DNA of 64,000 bases from Liolophura sinensis (lineage: Eukaryota; Mollusca; Polyplacophora; Chitonida; Chitonidae), in the NCBI RefSeq assembly GCF_032854445.1, contig NC_088297.1, positions 1,650,639-1,714,638 of the forward strand, read 5' to 3'. Each line of letters begins with the position of its first letter. The first letter of the stretch is position 1. Of this stretch, positions 1 through 11,700 are shown piece by piece. The position numbers and the translations under genes were made by a program. Below the pieces are notes generated by a model. It saw nothing but the letters and a program-made list of their open reading frames with translations. It did no database searches and was not told where the DNA came from.

Positions 1-727
1 CTCGTGTTGGTCAAGGGTTAGTGATGTGAAATGAGACTATCGAGCTAATATTACAGAATAGTAAACAACAGAGCAACCACGACTGTGTGGTGTGTGGCAA
101 ATTGTCACGTGTAACCGGTGAAATACGGCCTCTTGTCTGTTTGCATTAGTTATGGTTTTATTCTTATCGTACATGTAAATGCTTTAGTAACAAAACCTTA
201 TACACCCCTCAAAACTTAGGCTGCGGCAAAGTTAGGAGGAAATTGTTATTATATTAGCCATTTATTGGAGTAAGTGAGTGAGTGTTTGGGTTTTAACGTC
301 GTACTTAACAATTTTTCAGTCAGATGACGACGAAGGAATCCTTAGGGTGTATGTAATGTGCCTCCTTTTCGCAGGACGGATTTCCAGCGTTCTTTTATCT
401 AGTGTTGCTTCACTGAGACGCCTTACCGAAGGCAGGTAAGCTGCCCCGCCCGAGCCATTATACAGATACGGGTTAACCAGTCGTTGCACTGTCCCCTTCA
501 TGCTAAGCGCCCAGCGATGAAGTTACAACTTCCTCTTTTAAGGTTTTAGGTGTGCCCGGATCCATGACTGACCCTGGATCTACTGCTCCCGAAACGAATG
601 GTCTGGCAATTTGTTGGAAGCCAATGGTCTAGAATTACACAGGTTGTATTATCGTCGCATTAAACAAACAATAACAAGAAATCAATGCTAAGGGATGAGG
701 CCACAAGGACGCCTAGTCCACAATTAA
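1..727 (+). repeat. Dispersed repeat R1, copy 1, interrupted by a SINE
   Basis: The part 1-240 and the part 625-727 each match, in the same order and orientation, the repeat seen at 2510-2770, 9885-10225, 15646-16060 and 46907-47031. Shared landmarks are GGTGAAATACGRCCTCTTGTC, GGTTTTATTCT and GGTCTAGAATTAC. The gap between the two parts is filled by the SINE2 element at 269-588, so R1 is older than that insertion. I recognise no coding capacity or terminal repeats, so the class of R1 is unknown. Confidence 0.6.
269..588 (-). mobile_element. SINE2 element, reverse orientation
   Basis: This is the reverse complement of the element at 35694-36056, 43917-44277 and 53243-53597. On the minus strand it runs from a tRNA-like head (GATCCAGGGTCAGTCATGGA region) through GAGGAAGTTGTAACTTC to a tail GTACGACGTTAAAACCCAAA with CACTCACTC repeats. 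The short open frame inside it is not a gene. Confidence 0.75.
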
Positions 728-1411
728 GGAAAATTTAGCCTCCCCATATGAAATTCGAGCTAAGCTCGGCAAGACACGGTTCCTTGCACTAGCGGATCAT
801 TAATTAACAATTTTGTAGCTCAGATTGGATCATGTAATCTTTATAATTGATCGTGTGTAGCCTGTGGTTGAGTGATATATTGCGGTTGACCCAGGTGTAC
901 AGCCTCTTACAGTACCAGCGGTAGTTTAGTGCCAACAGGCACTGACATGGAAGTGGCGGCTTTACATTCTGTCAGGGAAGGCCTGGAGCGTATCGACCTA
1001 ATTAACGCGTTATAATAGTTAAATTTTGATATTTTGCATACTTCCTGTGATCTGAATAGGATTTATAGTCATGTACAAATCATTATGTTATATACTGTAT
1101 GACACAATTCATGTGTTGTTCAAACAGAATACATTTGCTGGTGTAGTGGGACATTGCTGTGTCCACAATACATTATATTGTAGTAACACAATCTAGTCTA
1201 GCGTCACAGAAAAATATAAAATTATTATAGATTTGTATATAATGCACAAACCACGTGAGGAAGTTTTTCAAAGACAATGTTGACCAAATAACATGATGAC
1301 GGCCGATAAAACACAGACATTCACGGCAACTAAGGCAGCACCGCCACCCACAGCGCATAGATCCCATGATATACATTTTGTACTGAGGGCTGGGTATACA
1401 ACAAATACTTG

Positions 1412-1660
1412 TTGGCCATTGCGGTTTGGTGGTTAGCGTGCTAACGAGACGGACTAACCTAGGAGCCTCTCACTAAGGCGATGGCTATGTGTTCAAGTCC
1501 AGCTCATGTTGGCTTCGTATTTGGCCGTACGTGGACAGCAACCTGCGGGTGGTCGTGATATTTTCCCGAGTTCTGCCTGGTTTCCTCCCACCATAATGCT
1601 ATCAACCGTCTAATATAAGTGACATATTCTTGGGTACGGCGTTAGACATCAATAGGTAAA
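1412..1660 (+). mobile_element. SINE1 element, diverged
   Basis: This is a full-length but old copy of the common tRNA-derived SINE of this window. It has an A-box-like segment (GGTTTGGTGGTTAGCGTGCT), a B-box-like segment (TGTTCAAGTCCAGCTCATG), the middle block ending CCTCCCACCATAATGCT, and the tail block ATAAGTGACATATTCTTGGG. Many substitutions relative to the copy at 61040-61306 indicate age. Confidence 0.75.
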
Positions 1661-2509
1661 GAATATATAACAGATATTAATACAACAGATGACACCCAAA
1701 TTAGATGTCTCAGTCAATAATGGCAAGTCCTAAGACGACGTTTAACACAAATCACCAAATAACTAAGAAAATATACAAAAAATTTAGACGGATTTATGAA
1801 AAAAGACGCAGCCAACAGTTTTCGTTGGTGTTGGAAAGATTATCAGTTGTTTATATATCCAAAGTGGCGATCTACTTCAAAACAATGAATATACAGTCTC
1901 TAACCCCTTGTCAGGCGCTATCAGACAGCTATAAGGCAGAGTGCCGGAGATCCTGAACTCAGAAGGCTGATTTTTCGTTTGCAGTCGCATGACAATCCAC
2001 CACAGAATGGTAGAACATGCGTTGCGATTTAGAATAGAAGTGAATAGAAGTAAGATTAGAACCTGGAAAAAAAAAACGTTTCTCGTTGCCAACACTGTTG
2101 TTGGGCGCTTGGTAACTATCGACATGATCGACAGTTGACCGTCATTTCTCGAATAACCAGTCAGAAGAAAACACATGGCACTCATTGGACTCTAGTTACA
2201 TACTAACATCGTATACATGATGAGTTCGACTTACACGTGAACATCTGTCCTTTTTACGTAGGGAAATTCGTTATTTACTCATCATAAACCGGTGGTTTTC
2301 TTCGGGCTGAAAACACATGTTACACACGCTATATACTGACATACCTGGATATTCATGCTAAATGGCCGTCATTACTGAATTTGAAAATAACAAAGTGAGA
2401 CGTTATGCATTTAATAAATTGGTTTAGTAACAATATGATGTAAATATCGGTTTGCTAGAACCTTGGTGGTCATAACATAGAAACGACAGAGTATAATTAA
2501 AGACGCACA

Positions 2510-2770
2510 GCATAGAGAGTGAAATTAGAATAATAAAGACAATGTGACAGTTAGCAAATGGTCACACGTAAGGCGCGAAAGACGGCCACTTGTCAATTTA
2601 CCTTATTCAGGATTTTATTCCAGTGGTAAATGCACAAATAGTAACAAATTACAGGCCCCTAGCAACATCAGGGCAAAAAAAAATGCACTGATGTGAATTT
2701 CAATTTATTATGCGTTGCTGGTCTGGTATTACTCAGTATTCTGTCATCTCATTAGCCATACAATAATATT
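2510..2770 (+). repeat. Dispersed repeat R1, copy 2
   Basis: It matches R1 elsewhere in the window from GCATAGAGAGTGAAATTAG through CAAATGGTCACACGTAA, CTTGTCAATTTACC and GGATTTTATTCC to CTGGTCTGGTATTACTC. It is diverged and non-coding. Confidence 0.55.
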
Positions 2771-5283
2771 AAAACAGAGCACACATGTTATAGTTTTGCC
2801 ACATGCATCGGGTTAGGTTGCCAGCGTTTGACTGATCCAAATCAGAATCTTGGTGCTGTGGACATTCGCTTAGATACGAGAAGCGCAATGCAAATCCATC
2901 TGTGCGTATATGTGATGTTGACATGAATCCGCTTTTGCTGAAATCTTTTACGTTTCGAATTGGATTTTTTTTTCCTCAGAAGTAATTCTCCAGACAAGGA
3001 GATTAGAAAAGCAAAAGAAGAAACTGCATCGCTTGGCATGTGGCACCTCTGTGACCACCGTGTCCTCTGTGTCTGAAACATTCTCTAATAAAAACAATTG
3101 ATATATCAAACTCCTCTCCGCTTAAACAACCTTACAAGCCAGAGTATTGTCACCATTTTCAGGATGCCCCACACCGGTAGGCCCACACACAAGTAAACTC
3201 CGAGATACTGATCTGCACGAGACACGGATATGACGTCACGGCAAAAACACAACAGGAAAAGATAACGCTGGTTTTACAACGACCTTAAGGGATCAGGAAC
3301 CGCCTTAGTTCACACTTTCCAGTTTACACAATGTATCCGCATCTCACCTGCACATCGAGTCTCACGTACTGACCTTTTCCTTGTCTCTCACTAAGTATTC
3401 TCCAGTCGAATTTATATATAGTCCCCCGGATTTTTTTTTAGTTTTATGTCTGGATATCGAAAATATAAATGCTCACCATTGCTAATTTAGCGTCGAAATT
3501 TTAAGTCTTGCGCTTTATTTCTGAAGAATGTGAGACATGGTTTCGCTGGCTAGGCATGCAGGGCTAATCGCCTGTACAGTTGTAGTCAGCTTTCTCTTAC
3601 AGTGTATGTGCACTGTTAAAAACAACTGTAATCTGCCATACCTAATCAATCTCACGGTGGCACGTCAATCACCTGCATATAATACGTGCTTGCAAAACCT
3701 TGTCATAATTTAACACCACAGATGTCAGTGCAAGCGTACATCCTGTATCAAATGGACTTCTGACAAAGATGTCAACGAGATCGGTAAAATTTTAAATCCA
3801 TCCGTGGTAATTAGAAATAAAGTTTATTGAATTTTAGCATGTCTGCTTGTCAAAGAAAATACTTCCAGTAATTCGATATTTGGCCGAGTGAAGCGGAGAA
3901 CTTTCTTCTGCCTAAATATTGGCTTAATTATAAATCATAGTCTCAACATAAACTGTGTACTACATGTAGACAAATTTGATACACATTTATAGTGTATTTA
4001 TTAAAAAAATGTAGCAAATTATACATATTAATGTACCTGTGTAAATTTGATGTAATTATTGTGCGCCTGTATTATCAGATTTTGTGTACGTTTTGCACGA
4101 AATGGCTTCTAGAGAGTACACTTTTCGAACTGAGACTAACTGTGTATGTGAAACTCTACAAATCACTATAACTCAGCTAACGTCTTTCTCCATGTCAGCA
4201 CAGACAGTTTAAAAGCAAATCAATTATACGAAAATCTAGGCTTAAAAATCTTTTCTTTTATATCTCAGGCTCACCTTAATTTTAATTTTAAAAATAGGAG
4301 TAGGACTCGAAGTCAACAGATGCAAGATTGCTAAAGTCGATTCCATGCAATGTGCGTAGACAAGATTCTGGTTAATTTGTAAACATTCAACAGGCTTAAC
4401 ATGAATTTTTGATTAGATATCAAATAAATATATTTACGTGTGGGCAAAAAGGAGGACTGGTGTACGAAAGAAAACAGTCATTTTATACATGAGTTTGTCA
4501 TTGTTAACAGCTGTAACATTACAGACAGGTAATCAATGAAGAGAAGCCAACTTTGATCAAAATTGCTGAATAAGTCCGTTAGATCTGATATGTAATCTGT
4601 TAAAAATTAAGTCTTTATACCCTGTTTAATATATTTATTTATTTGGTTGGTGTTTTTTGGTTGGTTGGTTTTCTACAAGTTAAAAACAAGTAAGTGTTTG
4701 TAACGATCTTAACATGTCGCCATTAAAATAATATTGTCATTAGATTATCGACAATAACATCCTTGTTGAACAGGAGATTTTTTAAATCCTCTAACAGCCA
4801 GTAAAAGAAGGAGTATACTTCGATATGCGTGAAATCCATAGGCCCAACACTGCTCTGCCAATAAAGTGACTACGTTGCAATTATTTTTAAACTTGAACCT
4901 CTTGCCCTCTGCTTTTCCTCTTCAGCATGTCTGATTTCAACAAGCGTATTTACCGGGTTTTAAGCGACAATAATTCTATATAAATATACGTATATGTTAT
5001 AGGTGTTTATTCGCCGTGGCCTATGATTCCCGTTGATGATCTCTTCCTCGTACGTTACATATTTGTTGTTTCAGGCTAATTTTTTTTTTAAGTTGCGCTT
5101 CACTGCGCATGGCTTTCTTCGCACAGGAGACGTTCCCCGCCGTACCAGTATCGAAAAAGACTAAACTCCAAACCGCTGATACACGTCACGTGACTAAAAT
5201 TGCAAAGAGAATGCAAATTTCTGATTACTAGTGAAGCTAACCAACTGGATGCAGTGATCGGTGCCTGGTATTAAAAAAAAAAA

Positions 5284-5304
5284 ACACACACACACACACA
5301 CACA
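5284..5304 (+). repeat. (CA)n microsatellite
   Basis: About ten CA dinucleotides follow directly on an A run, some 220 bp upstream of the astacin start codon. Confidence 0.9.
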
Positions 5305-5468
5305 ATGCCTACGTCACTTTAAAAGAAGTAAAAAGGCACGAGTGCGGCATCCACCCTGTCATTTCTCTTAAAACAATATACGGAGTTCCACGTCTTAGAA
5401 CGATGTCGCTGAACATGTCGTTTTGAGGTAACAGCAACTCTGTGTAGGTGCAAACTATAGTATTATTG

Positions 5469-5475
5469 TATATAA
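5469..5475 (+). promoter_or_regulatory. Candidate TATA box of the astacin gene
   Basis: TATATAA lies 51 bp before the chosen ATG. Initiation about 30 bp downstream would leave a 5' UTR of roughly 25 nt. This rests on sequence and spacing only; there may be an upstream non-coding exon. Confidence 0.35.
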
Positions 5476-5525
5476 CCCTGCTAATTTATTACTGACGGGG
5501 ACTAGCAGAAGATTTGGAATCCACC

Positions 5526-5780
5526 ATGACTTCAGGTTGCGTTTTACTCCTGGTCGGACTCTGTGTGATTTTGCAGTATACTGACAGTTTGCCCCTCACA
5601 TCAAACGCGAGGGGTAACGCGAAGAAGACTACAGGCAGGCATCATTTAATAAGAAAGGTCCGGGCAGCGGGTCTAATAGGCAGAACCTATGACTTCAGCT
5701 TTTGTTCACAAGACATCCAGCTTTCTCTTGGAAGGAAACGACTAAACAGGCAAAGCTTTAGGCTATCAGTTCCCGAGGCC
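5526..5780 (+). CDS. Astacin exon 1: signal peptide and start of prodomain
   Basis: It encodes residues 1-85 and ends in phase 0 at GAGGCC|GTGAGT. The N-terminus has a hydrophobic core ([12 protein letters not shown]) typical of a signal peptide, followed by a basic region without a recognised domain. It lies 3.2 kb from exon 2, so linkage is inferred from phase and strand. Confidence 0.7.
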
Positions 5781-8700
5781 GTGAGTATACGATACTATAT
5801 TACCTATTTTAATAACAACCTGCAGTAGTTAACAGATTGGTACATCCACTGTAGCCACTCGTCAGTGGCGTCGCGTGTTCTAACCTCAATCCAGGCTTCG
5901 GGATGTTCCCACTTGAGATAACATTTCCATGTGTGCGTACGTTTAATTTAATTATTCCAATAATTCATTTAATTTAATTTGCTTGTGTTATTGTCCTAAA
6001 CTCATCAGTATATGTATTAAGTAATCATTATATTTAATTTATTTTTATGCATAAGTGTTTTTTTTGTAAATATATAACATCCGATGGTATTGTGTCCACT
6101 GTGGAAGTCATTGGAGTGCTAGCGCAGTGTAATGACCCAGGAGTCTCTCTCCAATGCGGTCGCTGTGAGTTCAAGTCCATCCCATGCTGGCTTCCTCTGC
6201 GGCCGTATGTGGGAATGTCTGTCAGCAGCCTGCAGATGGCCGAGGGTTTCTCTCGGTCTCTGCCCGATTTCCACCCACCATAATGCTGGCCGCCGTCATA
6301 TAAGTGAAATATTATTGAGTGCGGCGTAAAACACCAACCAAGTAAATAAATAAATCATTGGAGTGAGTGAGTGCTTGGGGTTTAAAAAGTCACTGGACCC
6401 GCAGATTAATTTATACATGGAGAACAAAATTAAGCTCTATTATTTCAGTGAACGAAAAAAGCACTCACAAACATTTTACAAATAATTCACAGTGGCAATC
6501 GATTTTTAGCAGGGAATTTGTCAATTTCTTCATATCATTTACGATGTATTGCACAGGAAACAGTACGGTAAATTAGGAAATTAAGCAAGTTGGCATTTTC
6601 ACAATGCGCTAATTTTAAAATGTTTGACTATTACTGTGTAAATACGGCAAACATTACATATGCATAGGGCTTGTTACGTCTGTTGACTGTAAAATGAGAC
6701 TTGAGGCTAGATAAGGTGTGGTGCAGATGTCAAAACAGCGAGTTTGCAATTAATAAAAACATTTACACCTCACACAATATTTTTTTGTTTTAAGATGTTC
6801 ATTGTTCCATGCGTCACATATACGTGTCGGCTACATGTATGTAGGTCTTCCGGCCGTAAGTGGGAAGGTCTGCCAGCAACCTGCGGATGGTCGTGGGTTT
6901 CCCCCGGGCTGTGCCCGGTTTCCACCCACCATAGTGCTGACCGCCGTCGTATAAGTGAAATATTCTTGAGTACAGCGTAAAACACCAATGAAATAAATAA
7001 ATCAAATATGTAGGTCTTGTATATGTGTACATGATCAGAATTTGCATCATTCTGACACTAGACAAGAATCGCTCAGAGTAAAATATCTCAGAGAAATGTT
7101 GATAATATTTCCTGCAGGGAACACAACCGCGAATCCTCACATTAGCATTTATTACTTTGCGTGAGACCTATTTACCTATACCTATATCTTATATAAAAAG
7201 CAGCGGATTTAAAAAAATGTTCAGTTTTTAAATTCTACAGTCCATAAAAATATGAAATTTCGGGAACAATTACCTAAAATTGACAACAAAAGCGGAATAT
7301 CGGAAAACAGCGATGAAAACATACATGAAAACGTGTGTGTGACGTATGTGGAGCTATTTTATTTATTATATCGACACCACGTGAGGAAAACGTGACATCA
7401 CGGGATTCGTCCAGCTATATGAATTACCAGTAGGATTATTACATTTTAAGACGGTGTAACTACAATGTGAGGGAAAATAAAACCGTCCAACATTTTTACC
7501 ACAATACCTAGTTTTACTCCTAAGAGTTATAAGATTAAACGGATCATTTCGCGAATGTTAAAGTCGTGTATATTTGCTGTTTCGATAGTTACATCCTTAG
7601 AAATAGAAGCAATGTCTAGACATAATTTTGAAATCTTTGCTAAATAACGCATTCTAGGGGTTGAATTAGCAAGTTTGCATATTAGCTGTAACGTTGCTTT
7701 GCTGAATTTCTGTATAGCACACGATAACATTGCCCAGGCTAGAGTTTGCATTCAACGCATTCGGTCATTAACGTGAAAAAAAAAAGCTTAATCGACATGT
7801 ATTTGCATTAGCCACAGCATAATTGCTGTTTATCATTTAACCTGGTCTTTCACATGTAATCTTTTTTATGCCTGTCTCAAGGCAAGCAATTGAGACGGCG
7901 CAACTTAAAAAACCATTAATAAACGATGCAAATAATAATAAAAAATACAGTCACAGAAATGTGATGAATAAGATCATTAATGAACGATTCTCGCACAATC
8001 TCGTGTAATCTCGTCTTATCACGTTGTTGCCTGAGGGCGCGTGCTGAGCGAAGCGGAAAATAAGTCTAATATATCTGACATTCTCATCTGTCTCCGTGTG
8101 ATGCTTGTGACTGGTACTTCTTTATTCCTGTCTGTCTCTGTGTCTCTCTCTCTCCCGCATATTGTGCTGCGCGTGCAAAACGTACCCTGGGGGTTATCTT
8201 CATACCAGGGAAGCAAAGTTACCTACTTTGAGTGATCATGATGTTTTGCTTAGCTTGCAGAACAGTGTATTAATGAAGTGATGAGCTCAGAATGAATCAA
8301 ATGCTGTATACTAAGAACACCGTAATCAGGTTATTTGTGTCCACTTCTTAAAATCAGCATTTGATATAATAAAAAAACGTGCCTTTGAAACAACTTGCAA
8401 ATTAAAATCCATCAGTTTCATCATTTCCTATAGTTCGTTTTTCATCTGTCACTCCTAAATATATGAAAACATACAATTACATTCACATATAAAAAGTCAG
8501 GCTGGTGAGACTACTTATGCTGACCGTTGTTTGTCGTTAAGGATGTCATTACCCCTCACGAAACAAGCTTAAAGCTTACATGATGCGTTTAATCTGGAGA
8601 AAGGAAAATAAAACACCAAGTAAACGAATGTGGTTGTTAAACTACTTTTTTGTTGAAAAAAAATCGGGCGTAATGTTTCTAAAAAAAACTATGCACATAC

Positions 8701-11700
8701 CAGGAAATTGGTGAATCTTTTATATTTTACTTATATATTTATTAAAATGTATTCATGAAACATGTGTACCCTATATATTCAATATATATCGGACGGATGT
8801 GCAGATTCGCAGCGATTATTGGGTTGTCAGCTTTTTAAAATAAATGAAGTCTTTGGCCAATAATATCCATCTTGGATCTCGGTTTGAATTCCCTCCCTTA
8901 TTAATATCCGTACCCAGGAATAATGTAAAAAGGTTCGTGTTTCAGATGGATGTTGTCGAACATCTTCACGGGGAATCTTTTGAGCAGAGAGTGGACGTTT
9001 GGTGTAAAACAGCTATTCTGTCGGCACAACTGTCATACAGTGTTAACAAGAAATGGGTAAGTGTCAGGTTTTGATATCGAAATGTAAAAACAACAAAGCA
9101 GCGATTAAATACAGCAACACGTTGGTTTTAGTGAGTAAAAACAAACGAATTGATAAACTTTATAACTGTTCTGTAAAACCGCTTTAGATTTTAAGCCTGT
9201 TTTGTAAGAAATATTCTCATGCGTCTGCATCTTGATAGGGTAGTACAAAACTAATGAAGTAGATATGAATTATGTAAGGAACAGAGGGTAAAATGGTATA
9301 GTATCATGTTTTTTAGCAGAAAATCAGATCATTTGTAACCTTAATTATTCTTCTCAATATTAGAGTGAACGAGTTTTTTTTTGTTACATTCAACTCATTC
9401 CCACTTGTCTGTGGGGGTTTTTTTTTCAAAAACATGGTAAATGTTTAATGAATCCGTTTTGACCGTGTCCCTATTTTCTTTTTATTTGCAGACTTTCTTC
9501 CAAGTGAAGGAATTAGATTACTGGCAAGGTGATATCGTCATCAGTCATGCGCAAGCGCCCAAGATGTTAGGGATCGAGGAAGGGGCGGACGCTCCTACTC
9601 TAAACCCAACCCGTAGGAGCAAGAGAGAGGCTCTAAAGAAATGGAAGGAAGCTGCCAAAGAAATCGTCAAAACCAGAGAGAAGAGAAAGATCATCTTTGG
9701 AGCCATTTTTGAGTGGCACAATCAAATCATTCCCTGGAGGTTCGATCCGCAAGCCAAGTTCTGTAAGTTAACGCCTGTTACTTTATTGTTTTGTCAGGGA
9801 CATATGTACTAAAATACTAACTGTATTCGTTTTACTCTAATTGAGCTTTTGGCATTGTGGAATAAAGTTAAAGACGTATAACATAGAAAGTAAGACCAGG
9901 GCAGTGAGACAGCTGGCATATGATCATACGGAACCAGTGAAATACGGTCTCTTGTCAATTTATCTCAGTCAGGGTTTTATTCTAACTCTTTATATAAAGC
10001 CTACGTAGTAGTAGATTACACGCCCCGTAGCACCATGGCTGAGAATTAAGTAAGTTATGTCAACTGCAATTTTTTATTAGAAATCACTGGTCTAGAATTA
10101 CTCAAAATGCTGCGTTGTCGTTGTCAACTGCAATTTTTTATTAGAAATCGCTGGTCTAGAATTACTCAAAATGCTGCGTTGTCATAACATTTAACATACA
10201 ATCACGTTAAATCAAAGGCGGGAGAGAATCGTCCAGCACCTAAACCACTCCGCCACGAACCTCATCCAATTTAACAGTAGATGTAGACATCCGATATTCA
10301 CCTCTCGTGATATTTACTCCGTTTTGCAGCTCAGCATGACCGAGCCGATATCATGGCAGCCATGGACCACTGGGAAGAGAACACGTGTTTTAATTTTGTC
10401 GAGAACAACAACCCCCGTACTGATCATATCCGATTCATAAAGGGCAATGGGTGAGTATGATCAGCCTTAAAATAATGACTATACGGAATATTTAAACTAC
10501 ATCAACTTTCGTTCAGTTATATTTGTAATCTTTGGGCCCCGTAACAACACATAAACTACTCTGCGGTCCAACCATTAAACAGCATGAGTGAATACAGTTT
10601 TTCCGGCTCGCTGCAGCCATCAGGCTTGTGGGCAATGAGGTTATGTTTTCCAATCTCGCTTTGAGTGCTACCGCTGCCGTTTTAAGTTTAAGGCTATACA
10701 GGAGATTATGTGGCAAAAATCGATCAGAGTAAACGTAAATCCATTTGAAGTATTACTATTACTTTAGAATAGCTCACATGATAATGTTCACAAAATATCA
10801 GCGTCGTCTGCGCATGCGTTACCTTTCAAAATCAGTCGTGAAGTTCGTAATATTGTTTAGAGGGTCAAATTATAATTTTTTTTCAAATTTTAGAACTATT
10901 TTAACTTTATAAATAGCACGGATACGAGTGTAATATTTACTGAAAGGAAATGATTACAGGTGTAGCCATTTGAGCAGCAAAACAACAGTTTTTTTTTAGC
11001 GGAGGTCAATGGTTTACTTCACCTAAAACCCAAACTCTTGAGTGGGACGTAAAAAAACAATCAAACGACTGCCTCGTGCTTTCACCTTCTTCTCGCCAGG
11101 ATATGGCTGATATATTGTCAATGTAGCGTTAAACCATAATCATTCATTCATTCATCCAATCAAATATATAATTAAACAATGATCTATATCGTTGGCAAGA
11201 GGTACACCCAAAGTCGATGGCCCTAAGACAATGATGGACATGCAGCACAGATTGTTTATATGTTTCCAAGAGCTATATGTATGCCAAGAGCTGGCTAGTT
11301 TTAGTGCAGCAACCGTGTAAATCAACATGATCATTTTCATATTGTAGTTGTTATTCGTTCATTGGACGCCAAACCAGAGGTCAAAGGGGACAGGATATTT
11401 CCATTGGCAACGGATGTACTCTGGTGAGACAAATACACGTTATTCACACAGCTATGTTAAGGAATAGAAGCGTCTAATAGGTATTTTCCATTTTTTATGA
11501 AAAGTAGAAGGGAATTTAAAAGACATTTGGTTTTAAAAATATATATAATAAACCAATAGGCTTAATTGGATTTCTTACCCATTTGTATATAAATGTGGTC
11601 TATATAAATTTGTTGCTGTTGTTTGTAAAGCTTGGAATTGCTGCTCACGAGATCGGCCACGCGATTGGATTCTACCACGAGCAGGGTAGGCCTGACAGAG

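Larger units (their letters stand above)
1..5468. other. Gene-free left flank
   Basis: I find no supportable gene in this stretch. Open frames are short, lack homologous motifs and mostly cross repeats. It holds two copies of a dispersed repeat (here R1), one SINE2 element, one SINE1 element and a CA microsatellite, each listed separately. The rest is A+T-rich unique-looking DNA upstream of the astacin gene and may carry its distal regulatory DNA; nothing specific can be read. Confidence 0.6.

Noticed and set aside
8844..8945. Extension of astacin exon 2 upstream to an ATG at 8844 or to the AG at 8917
   Set aside because: The AG at 8917 would enter in the wrong phase for exon 1, and an in-exon start at 8844 would lack a signal peptide. 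The acceptor at 8945 fits both phase and pyrimidine tract.
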